Of a DNA stretch of 64,000 nt, positions 43,027 to 50,210 are shown one piece after another. Position numbers and translations under genes: made by a program. The stretch is from Psychrobacillus sp. OK032 (lineage in GTDB: Bacteria > Bacillota > Bacilli > Bacillales_A > Planococcaceae). The notes under the pieces were generated by a model, which saw nothing but the letters and a program-made list of their open reading frames with translations, was not told the DNA's origin and did not search any database. Numbering within the stretch: the first letter of the stretch is position 1; each line of letters starts with the position of its first letter. The stretch spans positions 124,001 through 188,000 of the forward strand of contig NZ_FOGY01000003.1 in the NCBI RefSeq assembly GCF_900111345.1, in the 5' to 3' direction.

Positions 43027-44250
43027 ATGAGTAAACCACTACAAGGAATACGCGTGATTGAATTAGGAGCTTTCGTTGCTGGTCCTTTTGCATCAAGACT
43101 TCTTGGAGAATTTGGTGCAGATGTTATTAAAGTAGAGTCGCTAAAAGGAGATCAATTAAGACAATGGGGACCACATGCTCCTGGGCAAGATTCTTATTGG
43201 AGTTTAGTACAAACACGAAATAAACGATCTATTTCCTTAGATTTACGTTCAGAGGAAGGTCAAGATATTGTAAAAGAGTTAATTAAAGAAGCAGACGTTG
43301 TTCTTGAAAACTTTAAACCAGGGACTCTTGCAAAATGGGGTTTGTCACACGAGGACATGAAAGCGTTAAATCCAAGTTTGATCATTACGAGTATTTCTGG
43401 CTTTGGTCAGACAGGTCCATATCGCAATCTACCTGGATTCGGAAACATCGCAGAATCTATGGGCGGAATCCGTTATGTGACTGGATTTCCTGATAAACCA
43501 CCAGTAAGAGTAGGTCTTGCAATTGGAGATTCAATTGCCGCTCTTTACGCAGTCATAGGCACACTACTTTCACTTTATCATAGGGATGCACAAAATGGTA
43601 AAAACGGTCAAATTGTAGATGTTGCATTGACTGAAGCAATCTTTAGTTTTTTAGAAGGGATGGTTCCAGAATACGTGCATGCTAATAGTATACGTGAGAG
43701 AACGGGAAATCAGCATGTTTCTGCAGCTCCCTCAAATGTTTATCCAACAAGTGATGGCAAGTGGGTAGCAATTGGGGCAAATAGTGATTCGCTATTTGCC
43801 CGTTTAACAACCGTGATGGAACGTAACGATTTGGCTCAAGATCTACTACTTCAAGACAATAAAGGACGAGTAAGTGAAATAGATCGTCTAGATGCAGAAA
43901 TTGCAAAGTGGACACGTAGATTTACATTGGATGAGGTGATGGAAAAGTTGAATGAAGGTTCGATTCCAGCCGGGCCAATATATAGTATCGAAGACATCTT
44001 GGCTGATCCACAATATCAAGCGCGTGACATGTTCCTAACCTTACCTGATGAGCGCCTTGGTGATATGGTTATGCCTGGAATTGTCCCTAAACTTAGTGAG
44101 ACACCCGGGGAAGTGAAGTGGGTAGGACCAGATTGTGGGGCTGATACGGAAGAAATACTTTCCGAATTAGGTCACTCACAAGAACAAATTGACTTATGGA
44201 AAGATAGCGGAGTAGTAAGGTCAACTAGTGCAGTTAAAAGTATTTCCTGA
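43027..44250 (+). CDS. CaiB/BaiF family (class III) CoA-transferase
   Basis: A 407-residue class III CoA-transferase. The N-terminal GIRVIELGAFVAGPFASRLLGEFGADVIKVE, KRSISLDLRSEEG, VVLENFKPGTLAKWGL and SISGFGQTGPY blocks are all canonical, and the catalytic aspartate is in VGLAIGDSIAALYAVIG. These enzymes move CoA between carboxylic acids, for example succinyl-CoA to malate, citramalate or itaconate. With the hydratase and lyase of the island it would make citramalyl-CoA. ATG 43027 has GGGGGA upstream. It has its own sigma-54 promoter although it lies 2 kb from the rest of the pathway genes. Confidence 0.92.
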   Translation: MSKPLQGIRVIELGAFVAGPFASRLLGEFGADVIKVESLKGDQLRQWGPHAPGQDSYWSLVQTRNKRSISLDLRSEEGQDIVKELIKEADVVLENFKPGTLAKWGLSHEDMKALNPSLIITSISGFGQTGPYRNLPGFGNIAESMGGIRYVTGFPDKPPVRVGLAIGDSIAALYAVIGTLLSLYHRDAQNGKNGQIVDVALTEAIFSFLEGMVPEYVHANSIRERTGNQHVSAAPSNVYPTSDGKWVAIGANSDSLFARLTTVMERNDLAQDLLLQDNKGRVSEIDRLDAEIAKWTRRFTLDEVMEKLNEGSIPAGPIYSIEDILADPQYQARDMFLTLPDERLGDMVMPGIVPKLSETPGEVKWVGPDCGADTEEILSELGHSQEQIDLWKDSGVVRSTSAVKSIS

Positions 44251-44294
44251 CTTTATTTTGCAAAAATCTCACCATTATAGTCTGTTGAAAAAGG

Positions 44295-44480
44295 TTGGTA
44301 TTGTTTAGCAACCTTAAAGCAAGCCAGTTGGGCTTGAGATTAGCAATAGTTGAAATAGAGACTGGAAACTTCAAAGGTGCGGAAAAGATTCTGGTCAATA
44401 TCGGGGAAATGGGATACATGGACTGTCAGCTAAGTTCTAATGGGTGGTTTACGGTCCCCAACGAGTTAGCGATAGACTAA
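44295..44480 (+). pseudogene. Short open frame of uncertain status, possible gene remnant
   Basis: A 61-codon frame whose middle (LRLAIVEIETGNFKGAEKIL) looks like a helix-loop-helix protein segment. It has no convincing RBS or start and stops just before a large inverted repeat. It lies in the gene-free stretch between the CoA-transferase and the broken lysE copy, so a leftover piece is the best guess. Confidence 0.25.
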
Positions 44481-44483
44481 TAA

Positions 44484-44525
44484 GTGCCAGTCACTCACGC
44501 AATTAATTGTGTGAGTGACTGGCAC
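44484..44525. repeat. 42-bp nearly perfect palindrome (GTGCC class)
   Basis: GTGCCAGTCACTCACGCAATT is followed directly by its complement with one mismatch. The ends match the GTGCC...GGCAC palindromes found elsewhere in the window. Confidence 0.8.
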
Positions 44526-44642
44526 TGTTCATTTTATATGGTGTTAACTTTCCGTTTTAGACGGATATTGACTCGCACCGCTAGCTATTATTGATCTTGC
44601 GGTCATGAAAAAGGGTTAACGATTAAAATGCATATTGAAGGA

Positions 44643-44825
44643 GCATGTTTTTTAGCAGATATCTTACTTCATGATGTTGGGCTACTTGCAATTGTTTCGG
44701 TAACAAGAATAGTAATGAATCAAACAATGATAAAATGGGTATCGATTATCGCTGGATTGATATTAATTGGCTTTGCGGGATATTTTTTATATGAATTTGT
44801 ATTAGTGTTAGCAGTAGTACTATAA
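44643..44825 (+). pseudogene. Broken copy of the LysE-type exporter gene (3' end)
   Basis: From 44660 to 44803 the DNA is identical to 33881-34025 except for two bases, encoding ILLHDVGLLAIVSVTR and the last membrane helix. Just before it, GCATGTTTTTTAGCA (from 44643) matches an earlier part of the intact gene (about 33643). The copy has therefore lost about 220 internal bases, apparently between two TTTTAGC words. The frame from 44628 is open for 65 codons but lacks the N-terminal half of the transporter. It marks the right edge of the catabolic island. Confidence 0.85.
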
Positions 44826-44897
44826 TTATTCGGAAATTAATTGTTATAGGTTTCAAAAGGATTCCGAATTGTTTTGGAAACTGGCTTCTGAAATTGA

Positions 44898-44945
44898 AAA
44901 TAGCTAATCCCATTTTACTAAGGAGCGAATGGGATTAGCTATTTC
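44898..44945. terminator. Bidirectional terminator before the YflT-like gene
   Basis: AATAGCTAATCCCATT pairs perfectly with AATGGGATTAGCTATT (arms of 16 bp), with A/T-rich ends on both sides. Confidence 0.85.
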
Positions 44946-44955
44946 TCTTATCTAT

Positions 44956-45279
44956 TTATTTTTTATGCGCAATAATAATTAACTTTCCTTTATCGAGTTC
45001 AGCCTCTGCAGCAGCAGCTTCTTCTTTCGATAGACCGGTTGCCTCCATTTTGTTTCGAAGCTCGTCTCCACGAGAAGTGAAAATATTTTTCATCGAATCA
45101 AGGAGACCTTGTTCTTTCAAACCAACATCTTTCGTATCTAAAGCGTCATTAATATCGTCGGCTCTTTCTTTGAAATGGGCGAAAATATGAATGTGGTCTT
45201 TTGAATATCCTTGTGATTCCAGTTTCTCGACTTCTTGTTTTGCTTGTAAGGCATTTTCTACAGTTAATTTGACTGTCAT
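44956..45279 (-). CDS. YflT-family general stress protein
   Basis: A 107-residue soluble protein. AKQEVEKLESQGYSKDHIHIFAHFKERADDI is the mark of the YflT (heat-induced stress protein) family, and the C terminus KGKLIIIAHKK is typical. The molecular function is unknown. I place the start at ATG 45279, 7 bases after GGAGG; the open frame runs further upstream without support. A sigma-B-type promoter lies 45 bases upstream, consistent with membership of the general stress regulon. Confidence 0.87.
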   Translation of the reverse strand: MTVKLTVENALQAKQEVEKLESQGYSKDHIHIFAHFKERADDINDALDTKDVGLKEQGLLDSMKNIFTSRGDELRNKMEATGLSKEEAAAAEAELDKGKLIIIAHKK

Positions 45280-45322
45280 TATAATTCCTCCATTTGTTGT
45301 TTTATTTGTGATATAACTATCT

Positions 45323-45347
45323 TTACCCTTCCTGATATGATTTAAAC
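45323..45347 (-). promoter_or_regulatory. Sigma-B-type promoter of the YflT-like gene
   Basis: On the minus strand, GTTTAA (45347-45342), a 13-base spacer, then GGGTAA (45328-45323), matching the Bacillus sigma-B consensus GTTTAA-N12-14-GGGTAT in all but one base. Confidence 0.75.
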
Positions 45348-45432
45348 AAAAGTAAAATACTGTGGAATCAAAAAATGTGAAAGAATATAATGACTTTGAT
45401 ATGCTTAAAAGAAAAAAGAATGGAAGTTGTTC

Positions 45433-45930
45433 ATGGATAAAAAAACAGAGCAAATATCAAGTTTTAAGGCGGCAATGGGCAATTATCCTACAGGTGTTAC
45501 GGTTGTAACAGCATTTAACCAACAGGGAAAACCAATGGGGCTGACGGTTAACTCATTTGCATCGGTTTCGCTAGAGCCACTGCTTATTTTATGGTCAATT
45601 GATAAGCGAGTGTATTCATATGAAGACTTTTTAAAAGTAGATAAATTTACGGTGAATATTTTAGCTTCTGATCAGAGTGATTTATGTACGCTGTTTTCTA
45701 GCAAAGTAGAAGACCGTTTTAGTCAATGCGACTGGAAAAAGTCCGAATTGGAATTGCCAGTACTTGCGGATACGTTAGCTACTTTACAATGCAAAGTATT
45801 TAGCCAAATCGATGCAGGTGACCACACGACGATTATAGGTGAAGTTATAGATATTCGAAATGAAGATAAAGAACCGCTTCTATATCATCGTCGTACAATT
45901 GGTCCCATACCAAACGAATTTTATAGTTAA
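45433..45930 (+). CDS. Flavin reductase family protein (second copy)
   Basis: A 165-residue split-barrel flavin reductase, paralogous to the product of 5884. FKAAMGNYPTGVTVVTAF, GLTVNSFASVSLEPLLILWSIDK and FSSKVEDRFSQCDW correspond block for block. It probably reduces free FMN for a monooxygenase encoded elsewhere; none is adjacent. ATG 45433 follows GGAAG by 6 bases; a TTG at 45427 touches that RBS. It is transcribed divergently from the YflT-like gene and has its own terminator. Confidence 0.87.
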   Translation: MDKKTEQISSFKAAMGNYPTGVTVVTAFNQQGKPMGLTVNSFASVSLEPLLILWSIDKRVYSYEDFLKVDKFTVNILASDQSDLCTLFSSKVEDRFSQCDWKKSELELPVLADTLATLQCKVFSQIDAGDHTTIIGEVIDIRNEDKEPLLYHRRTIGPIPNEFYS

Positions 45931-45934
45931 TTGC

Positions 45935-45973
45935 AAAAAAGATGTCTTCAGTTTGATAGAGGACATCTTTTTT
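45935..45973 (+). terminator. Terminator after the second flavin reductase gene
   Basis: AAAAAAGATGTC pairs with GACATCTTTTTT. A second hairpin, AACCCGAAGA/TCTTCGGGTT, follows at 46122-46155. Between 45.97 and 46.36 kb I see no gene; CGGATAA words recur near 46055-46110. Confidence 0.85.
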
Positions 45974-46362
45974 CGTATTGTATCCTTTTGTTCAGGGGTG
46001 AAATGGCATAAGTTTGGAGTTTCATGGCATCTAGACTTAGCAAATTAAGCAAATCGGATAATGAATATACATAATCGGATAACCAAGCAAATAAACCGGA
46101 TAATGCTCATAAACAAAGCGAAACCCGAAGAGCATCCTAAATTGTTCTTCGGGTTCTATAACGGAATCCAAATCTCAGAATAATAATATTCATTATTTGA
46201 TTTCTAGTAGTATTAAAACTCTCTTACTCAAGCTTCAATCAAGATAAAAAATCAGAGAAAATAATATTATTAATAATTCAGTTATTTATCGTGGAAATTC
46301 AGAAAGTATGGCATAATACAGATTGTATGTGTTTCCAATAATTTCAGAAAAGAGGTTCTTAG

Positions 46363-46758
46363 ATGGGTAGAGTTGTACATTTTGAAATTCACGTTAACGA
46401 TATGGATAAGGCTAAGAAATTTTATGGGGAAGTTTTTGGATGGCAGTTTGAAGATTGGAGCGAATTTGCAGGAACTCCTTATTTTGGTGCTATCACAGGG
46501 AGTAAAGAGGAAATGGGGATTGATGGTGCTTTAATGCAACGAAGAACACCAACCCCCGAAAGTGGACAAAGTGTAAATGCATTTGTTTGCACGTTGTCAG
46601 TGGAAGATTATGATTCTACAGAAGCAGCAATTTTAGCTCACGGCGGTACGATTTCTGTTCCTAAACATGCATTGCCGGGAATGGCATGGCAAGGATATTT
46701 TACTGATTCAGAAGGGAATATTATTGGTATTCACCAACCAGATGAAAATGCCAAATAA
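46363..46758 (+). CDS. VOC-family (glyoxalase/bleomycin-resistance fold) protein
   Basis: A 131-residue VOC-fold protein. VVHFEIHVNDMDKAKKFYGEVFGWQFEDW is the usual first beta-alpha-beta unit, and GYFTDSEGNIIGIHQPDE the C-terminal metal-ligand strand. His7 (in HFEIHV) and the last-strand Gly/His region fit a metal site. Members include glyoxalases, dioxygenases and antibiotic-sequestering proteins; neighbours do not narrow this. AGAGGT precedes the ATG. A palindromic terminator follows. Confidence 0.85.
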   Translation: MGRVVHFEIHVNDMDKAKKFYGEVFGWQFEDWSEFAGTPYFGAITGSKEEMGIDGALMQRRTPTPESGQSVNAFVCTLSVEDYDSTEAAILAHGGTISVPKHALPGMAWQGYFTDSEGNIIGIHQPDENAK

Positions 46759-46765
46759 ATTATTA

Positions 46766-46807
46766 GTGCCAGGAACCTACACTATATATAGGTAGGATTC
46801 CTGGCAT
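46766..46807 (+). terminator. Palindromic terminator (GTGCC class) after the VOC gene
   Basis: GTGCCAGGAACCTACAC pairs with GGTAGGATTCCTGGCAT with small mismatches, followed by TATTT. It belongs to the same palindrome class as those at 10584, 44484 and 55871. Confidence 0.65.
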
Positions 46808-46885
46808 TATTTACGCCTTAGGAAACTATAAAAATTATGACTTGTCTATAACTTTCTACCAGTGTTTCGGCGTCCAGACTTCAGT

Positions 46886-47060
46886 GCCTTGCTCCTGCGC
46901 AAAGCTCGTCGCAGTTAAAACCATGTGCTCCTGCGCAAAGCTCGTCGCAGTTAAAACCATGTGCTCCTGCGCAAAGCTCGTCGCAGTTAAAACCATGTGC
47001 TCCTGCGCACAGCTCGTCGCAGTAAAACCATGTGCTCCTGCGCACAGCTCGTCGCAGGAG
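46886..47060 (+). repeat. 36-bp tandem repeat array (about five units)
   Basis: The unit GCTCCTGCGCAAAGCTCGTC plus GCAGTTAAAACCATGT starts at 46891, 46927, 46963, 46999 and 47034 (periods 36, 36, 36, 35). The last two units carry CGCACAGCTC instead of CGCAAAGCTC. Each unit contains CTGCG and CGCAG arms that can form a hairpin. The same module occurs once, in reverse orientation, in the intergenic element at 56.8 kb. The array runs directly into a piece of the modular hairpin family (CACGATGTCGCGAACTTAGACTG, to about 47090). Open frames across it are repeat artefacts. Confidence 0.85.
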
Positions 47061-47121
47061 CACCACGATGTCGCGAACTTAGACTGTATTCCTCTGACAT
47101 AGGTGCTTCCGCTTTTGTTCT

Positions 47122-48174
47122 TTATTCAAAATCTAGTTTATAATCATTTGCTTTAATAAGTTTTAACTTTCGAGAGAAGACATAGATGAGACCGATATTT
47201 AATATTATCGGAAGTATTAAAAATGTACTTAACATGATGGTGATATTTTTTAATGTCCATCCGCCTTCTGCTAAGTTTATGTAATTTAATGGACCAACTA
47301 ATCCAGACAAACCGAAGCCAGCGCTATATGGTGTACCTTGAATATTTAAAACTCCTGCGAGTGCTCCTAGTATTGCTGCAGTAATTAGCATAGGAAAAGC
47401 AATCTTCGGCTTCATAAAGAAGTTTTTCATTTGAATTTTCGGTGAACCTAGCACATGTGCAAGAGCAGTTCCAAGGCTGTTTGCTTTGTAGCTTGCAATT
47501 GCCAAACCAACACCGGTTGCAACAATACCTAGATTGGCAGCACCTGATCCAATACCAGAAAGCATAATAACTGTCGCGACCCCAACACTGGAAATAGGGG
47601 AGAGAATGATTACACTGAAGACAACTGCAATAATTGCACCCATCAAAACTGGTTGTAGTGTTGTTAGATGTGCTACGCCTTCTCCTAATAATCCAGTTGA
47701 TTTTTTTGTAAATGGCAATAATAAGTATCCAATCATCCCAGGGATCAAAATACTTAAAGCAGGAATCAACAATATAGAATATTCTTTTAGACGGTTACCA
47801 ACTAGTTGTACAAATAACACTGCTAGTGCAGCAGTAATTCCCGTGTTAATAACAATACCAATACCTTGAAGTACAAATAAGCCATCTGCTGTTTTTTGAA
47901 CCACACCGCTACCGACCATCGCGGCAATCCCAATGCTAGCTGTTTGAATTGGCGTTAGATCAAACTTAATTCCTACCATAACCCCAATCATTACTGGTAA
48001 CAAACTCATGACAATTACAGTAATATCAAATAAATGCTGTAATGCTGGAAAGTGAGGGATTAATAACTTTAAGATTTCCCCTAATAGTGCATTAGGGATC
48101 AATGCCACGACAATCCCAATGCTCATCCCTGTTAATAACTTGCTGAAAAAGTCTTTCACGTTTCTAATCTCCAT
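47122..48174 (-). CDS. PTS system EIIC-like membrane protein (PTS_EIIC_2 type)
   Basis: A 350-residue membrane protein with about nine hydrophobic segments. MSIGIVVALIPNALLGEILKLL, MVGIKFDLTPIQTASIGIAAMVGSG and GIGSGAANLGIVATGVGLAIASYKAN resemble the EIIC_2 family of membrane transport subunits. No EIIA or EIIB gene is adjacent, so it is either served by components in trans or acts as a PTS-independent transporter. The substrate is not readable. The gene stands alone next to the tandem array. Confidence 0.78.
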   Translation of the reverse strand: MEIRNVKDFFSKLLTGMSIGIVVALIPNALLGEILKLLIPHFPALQHLFDITVIVMSLLPVMIGVMVGIKFDLTPIQTASIGIAAMVGSGVVQKTADGLFVLQGIGIVINTGITAALAVLFVQLVGNRLKEYSILLIPALSILIPGMIGYLLLPFTKKSTGLLGEGVAHLTTLQPVLMGAIIAVVFSVIILSPISSVGVATVIMLSGIGSGAANLGIVATGVGLAIASYKANSLGTALAHVLGSPKIQMKNFFMKPKIAFPMLITAAILGALAGVLNIQGTPYSAGFGLSGLVGPLNYINLAEGGWTLKNITIMLSTFLILPIILNIGLIYVFSRKLKLIKANDYKLDFE

Positions 48175-48310
48175 TTCTATGTATATTGCTGTTAATTATA
48201 GGGAGTATTCTGAAAACATTCAATATACTTTAACGCTTTAAAGTGCAAGTGTATAAAATGATATCAAAAATATACTACATTAAGATACATATATATGTTT
48301 TCATTTCTAA

Positions 48311-48343
48311 AATCCCTTTGAACAATGTATTGCTCAAAGGGAT
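48311..48343 (-). terminator. Terminator of the HQGFPM-repeat gene
   Basis: AATCCCTTTGA (48311) pairs with TCAAAGGGAT (48334). On the minus strand the stem is followed by a TTTTAG tract. Confidence 0.75.
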
Positions 48344-48385
48344 CTGCTTTGTAAAACGTAAAATGTGGTCCGTATTCAGTTGAAT

Positions 48386-48799
48386 TTAGCGAGGCATTGG
48401 AAATCCTTGACCTCCCGGAAATCTTTGACCTCCCGGAAATCTTTGACCTCCTGGAAATCCTTGACCTCCTGGAAATCCTTGACCTCCTGGAAATCCTTGA
48501 CCTCCCGGAAATCCTTGTTGCCAGTGTTGCCCTTGGTGCCAGTGATATTCTTGTTCCCAATGTTGATCATGATGCATAGGGAACCCTTGATGTCCATGAT
48601 GCATAGGGAACCCTTGATGTCCATGATGCATAGGGAATCCTTGATGTCCATGTTGCATAGGGAACCCATGATGTCCTTGATGCATAGGAAACCCTTGATG
48701 CATAGGAAACCCTTGATGCATAGGAAACCCTTGATGTCCAATATTCATTAGGTGCTCATGCTCGAAACCGGGGCTTTCCAGTTGCCACTGTCTACTCAT
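48386..48799 (-). CDS. His/Gly/Pro-rich tandem-repeat protein (possible spore-coat type)
   Basis: A 137-residue protein almost wholly made of repeats. After a 20-residue start (MSRQWQLESPGFEHEH) come about seven units of [H/HG]HQGFPM, then a short HWEQEYHWHQGQHW linker, then seven QGFPGG/QRFPGG units. The DNA repeats have 18-bp and 27-bp periods. AAGGAGTG lies 10 bases upstream of the ATG, which makes this frame the real one among several open frames. No signal peptide is seen. The composition (His, Gly, Phe, Pro, Gln) suggests a structural or metal-binding coat protein, but I recognise no family and the function is unknown. Confidence 0.72.
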   Translation of the reverse strand: MSRQWQLESPGFEHEHLMNIGHQGFPMHQGFPMHQGFPMHQGHHGFPMQHGHQGFPMHHGHQGFPMHHGHQGFPMHHDQHWEQEYHWHQGQHWQQGFPGGQGFPGGQGFPGGQGFPGGQRFPGGQRFPGGQGFPMPR

Positions 48800-49008
48800 T
48801 CAACTTCACTCCTTTTTATTATCCTTCAAGGTAGCATATGAAAAAGGGGATATGTGAATTGGGTTGTGTTAAATAATGATTATTCAAAGTAACTACATAA
48901 CGAATTTTTTCCTGCCCAACATAAAAAAGCTTAAACAGTTCGATATCTGTAATAATTGCAAGTTTCGTACGTATTTCACCAGAAAAGTTTTTAATTCAAA
49001 TGGAGAAA

Positions 49009-49704
49009 CTAATCTAGTGTATTGGCCTTACTTGGGTCATTTTTTCTTTTTCTTCTTACCATTTTAATGAAATAATAAAGCAAACATACTGCTAAAATAC
49101 CGACCCAAATAATGTATTCATTAAAATTCGCTTTTAATATTCCAGCTGGTATAAGGGCCAGTACAAAGAAATAAAGGAAATTTCCGATCGTTGTCGCTAT
49201 TAAGTATGGCAGTACTCGAATCGTGCTTAAACCGCCTAAAATATTGACCAAACTTGTTGGGACGAATGGAAAAATACGTGCTTGAAAGACATAAGCGAAG
49301 CCACTGGCATCTACTTTTTCAAGTAATTTGGGATTAAATTTTTCAATAATCATGTCTTGTAAAATATAACGGGTACCGTAAAATACAATGATGGCAGATA
49401 GGATACTTGTAAACCAACTCCATAAGAAACCATTCAAAAATCCAAATAATGTGACATTAATTGTAATGACAAGAATTAGTGGAAATACAGTGAAAGAGTT
49501 TTGAATAAGCATGACCAATGCCATAAAAATTAATGCGTAGTTCATATTTTTATGTAAAAAACTACGAATGTTTTCTACATCTCCAGCGAGTAGTAACTTA
49601 ATTAAATCTTGATTGATCACAATAAATAGTAAAAGAGATAGTAAGCCGCCCCATAGTAACCATTGTTTTCTAGATAGTTTATTTATTATCTTTTTCATCG
49701 TCAC
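49009..49704 (-). CDS. TVP38/TMEM64-family (DedA-like, SNARE-associated) membrane protein
   Basis: A 231-residue membrane protein with about six hydrophobic segments. FPLILVITINVTLFGFLNGFLWSWFTSILSAIIVFYGTR and FVFQARIFPFVPTSLVNILGGLSTI-like blocks (here YVFQARIFPFVPTSLVN) are typical of this family, which is linked to lipid scrambling or transport across membranes. The basic tail (KMVRRKRKN) is cytosolic. The start is either GTG 49704 or ATG 49698; GAGAG lies just upstream. It is monocistronic, with a repeat element immediately upstream. Confidence 0.85.
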   Translation of the reverse strand: MTMKKIINKLSRKQWLLWGGLLSLLLFIVINQDLIKLLLAGDVENIRSFLHKNMNYALIFMALVMLIQNSFTVFPLILVITINVTLFGFLNGFLWSWFTSILSAIIVFYGTRYILQDMIIEKFNPKLLEKVDASGFAYVFQARIFPFVPTSLVNILGGLSTIRVLPYLIATTIGNFLYFFVLALIPAGILKANFNEYIIWVGILAVCLLYYFIKMVRRKRKNDPSKANTLD

Positions 49705-49751
49705 CCATTCTCTCTTCGTTTAAGCCAGTTTCCCAAATATTATCCCGCATT

Positions 49752-50040
49752 AACGGGCAGTGAGACCCCCACATCAAAGCATAGAAAAAAAGAAAGCGTA
49801 GGTGGGGGTTAACTGCCCGTAAAAGCCCGATGTAGAACATAGACGAAAAACGCCACATCGTGTGGCTCCATCTATGTGACTCACATCCTGTGAGCCTCGG
49901 GCCAACAGGATGTTGGTCACTCAGGCATTGAGGCCCATAGAACGTGGGTCATGCAATCGTTGCCGTAGGACGCGGCGTTATTTGCCTGAGTTCAATTTTT
50001 TATTCAGTAGTGGAATGAAGAACCCCCCACTGATTGAAGT
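49752..50040 (+). repeat. Modular hairpin repeat element, extended copy
   Basis: The outer stem ACGGGCAGT (49753)/ACTGCCCGT (49812) encloses ACCCCCAC/GTGGGGGT. Then come CACATCGTGTGG and CTCACATCCTGTGAG hairpins, GGCCAACA/TGTTGGTC (49900), CTCAGGC (49920) pairing exactly with GCCTGAG (49984), and between these an extra GGCCCATA/CGTGGGTC hairpin (49932) and a GCCG/CGGC hairpin (49961). Same orientation as the copy at 3.1 kb, with one more internal module. No gene between 49.7 and 50.2 kb. Confidence 0.82.
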
Positions 50041-50210
50041 TTCACTTTATCATTCATCGTACCATGCTTTAGATTTTGTAAAAACTTTTGCGTATTGATA
50101 CTCTTTAAGTATGCGAATAGTTTATTTCTTCGTATACCAGAAGATATTAATAGCTTTGATAAATTAGACTTCGATCATTCTATTACTACTATAGGAAAAG
50201 AGGATATTTA

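Noticed and set aside
46886-47060. Regular 36-bp repeats that could be taken for a CRISPR array
   Set aside because: Units are directly contiguous with no unique spacers, and no cas gene is in the window. The unit is a module of an intergenic hairpin element.
46842-47102. Cys/Val/Lys-rich open frame across the tandem array
   Set aside because: A repeat artefact: the frame stays open because 36 is a multiple of three, no RBS is present, and the opposite strand is open for the same reason.
48365-48751. Several overlapping repetitive frames on both strands at the HQGFPM gene
   Set aside because: The low-complexity DNA leaves several frames open; only the minus-strand frame starting at 48799 has a good RBS and a sensible amino-acid composition.
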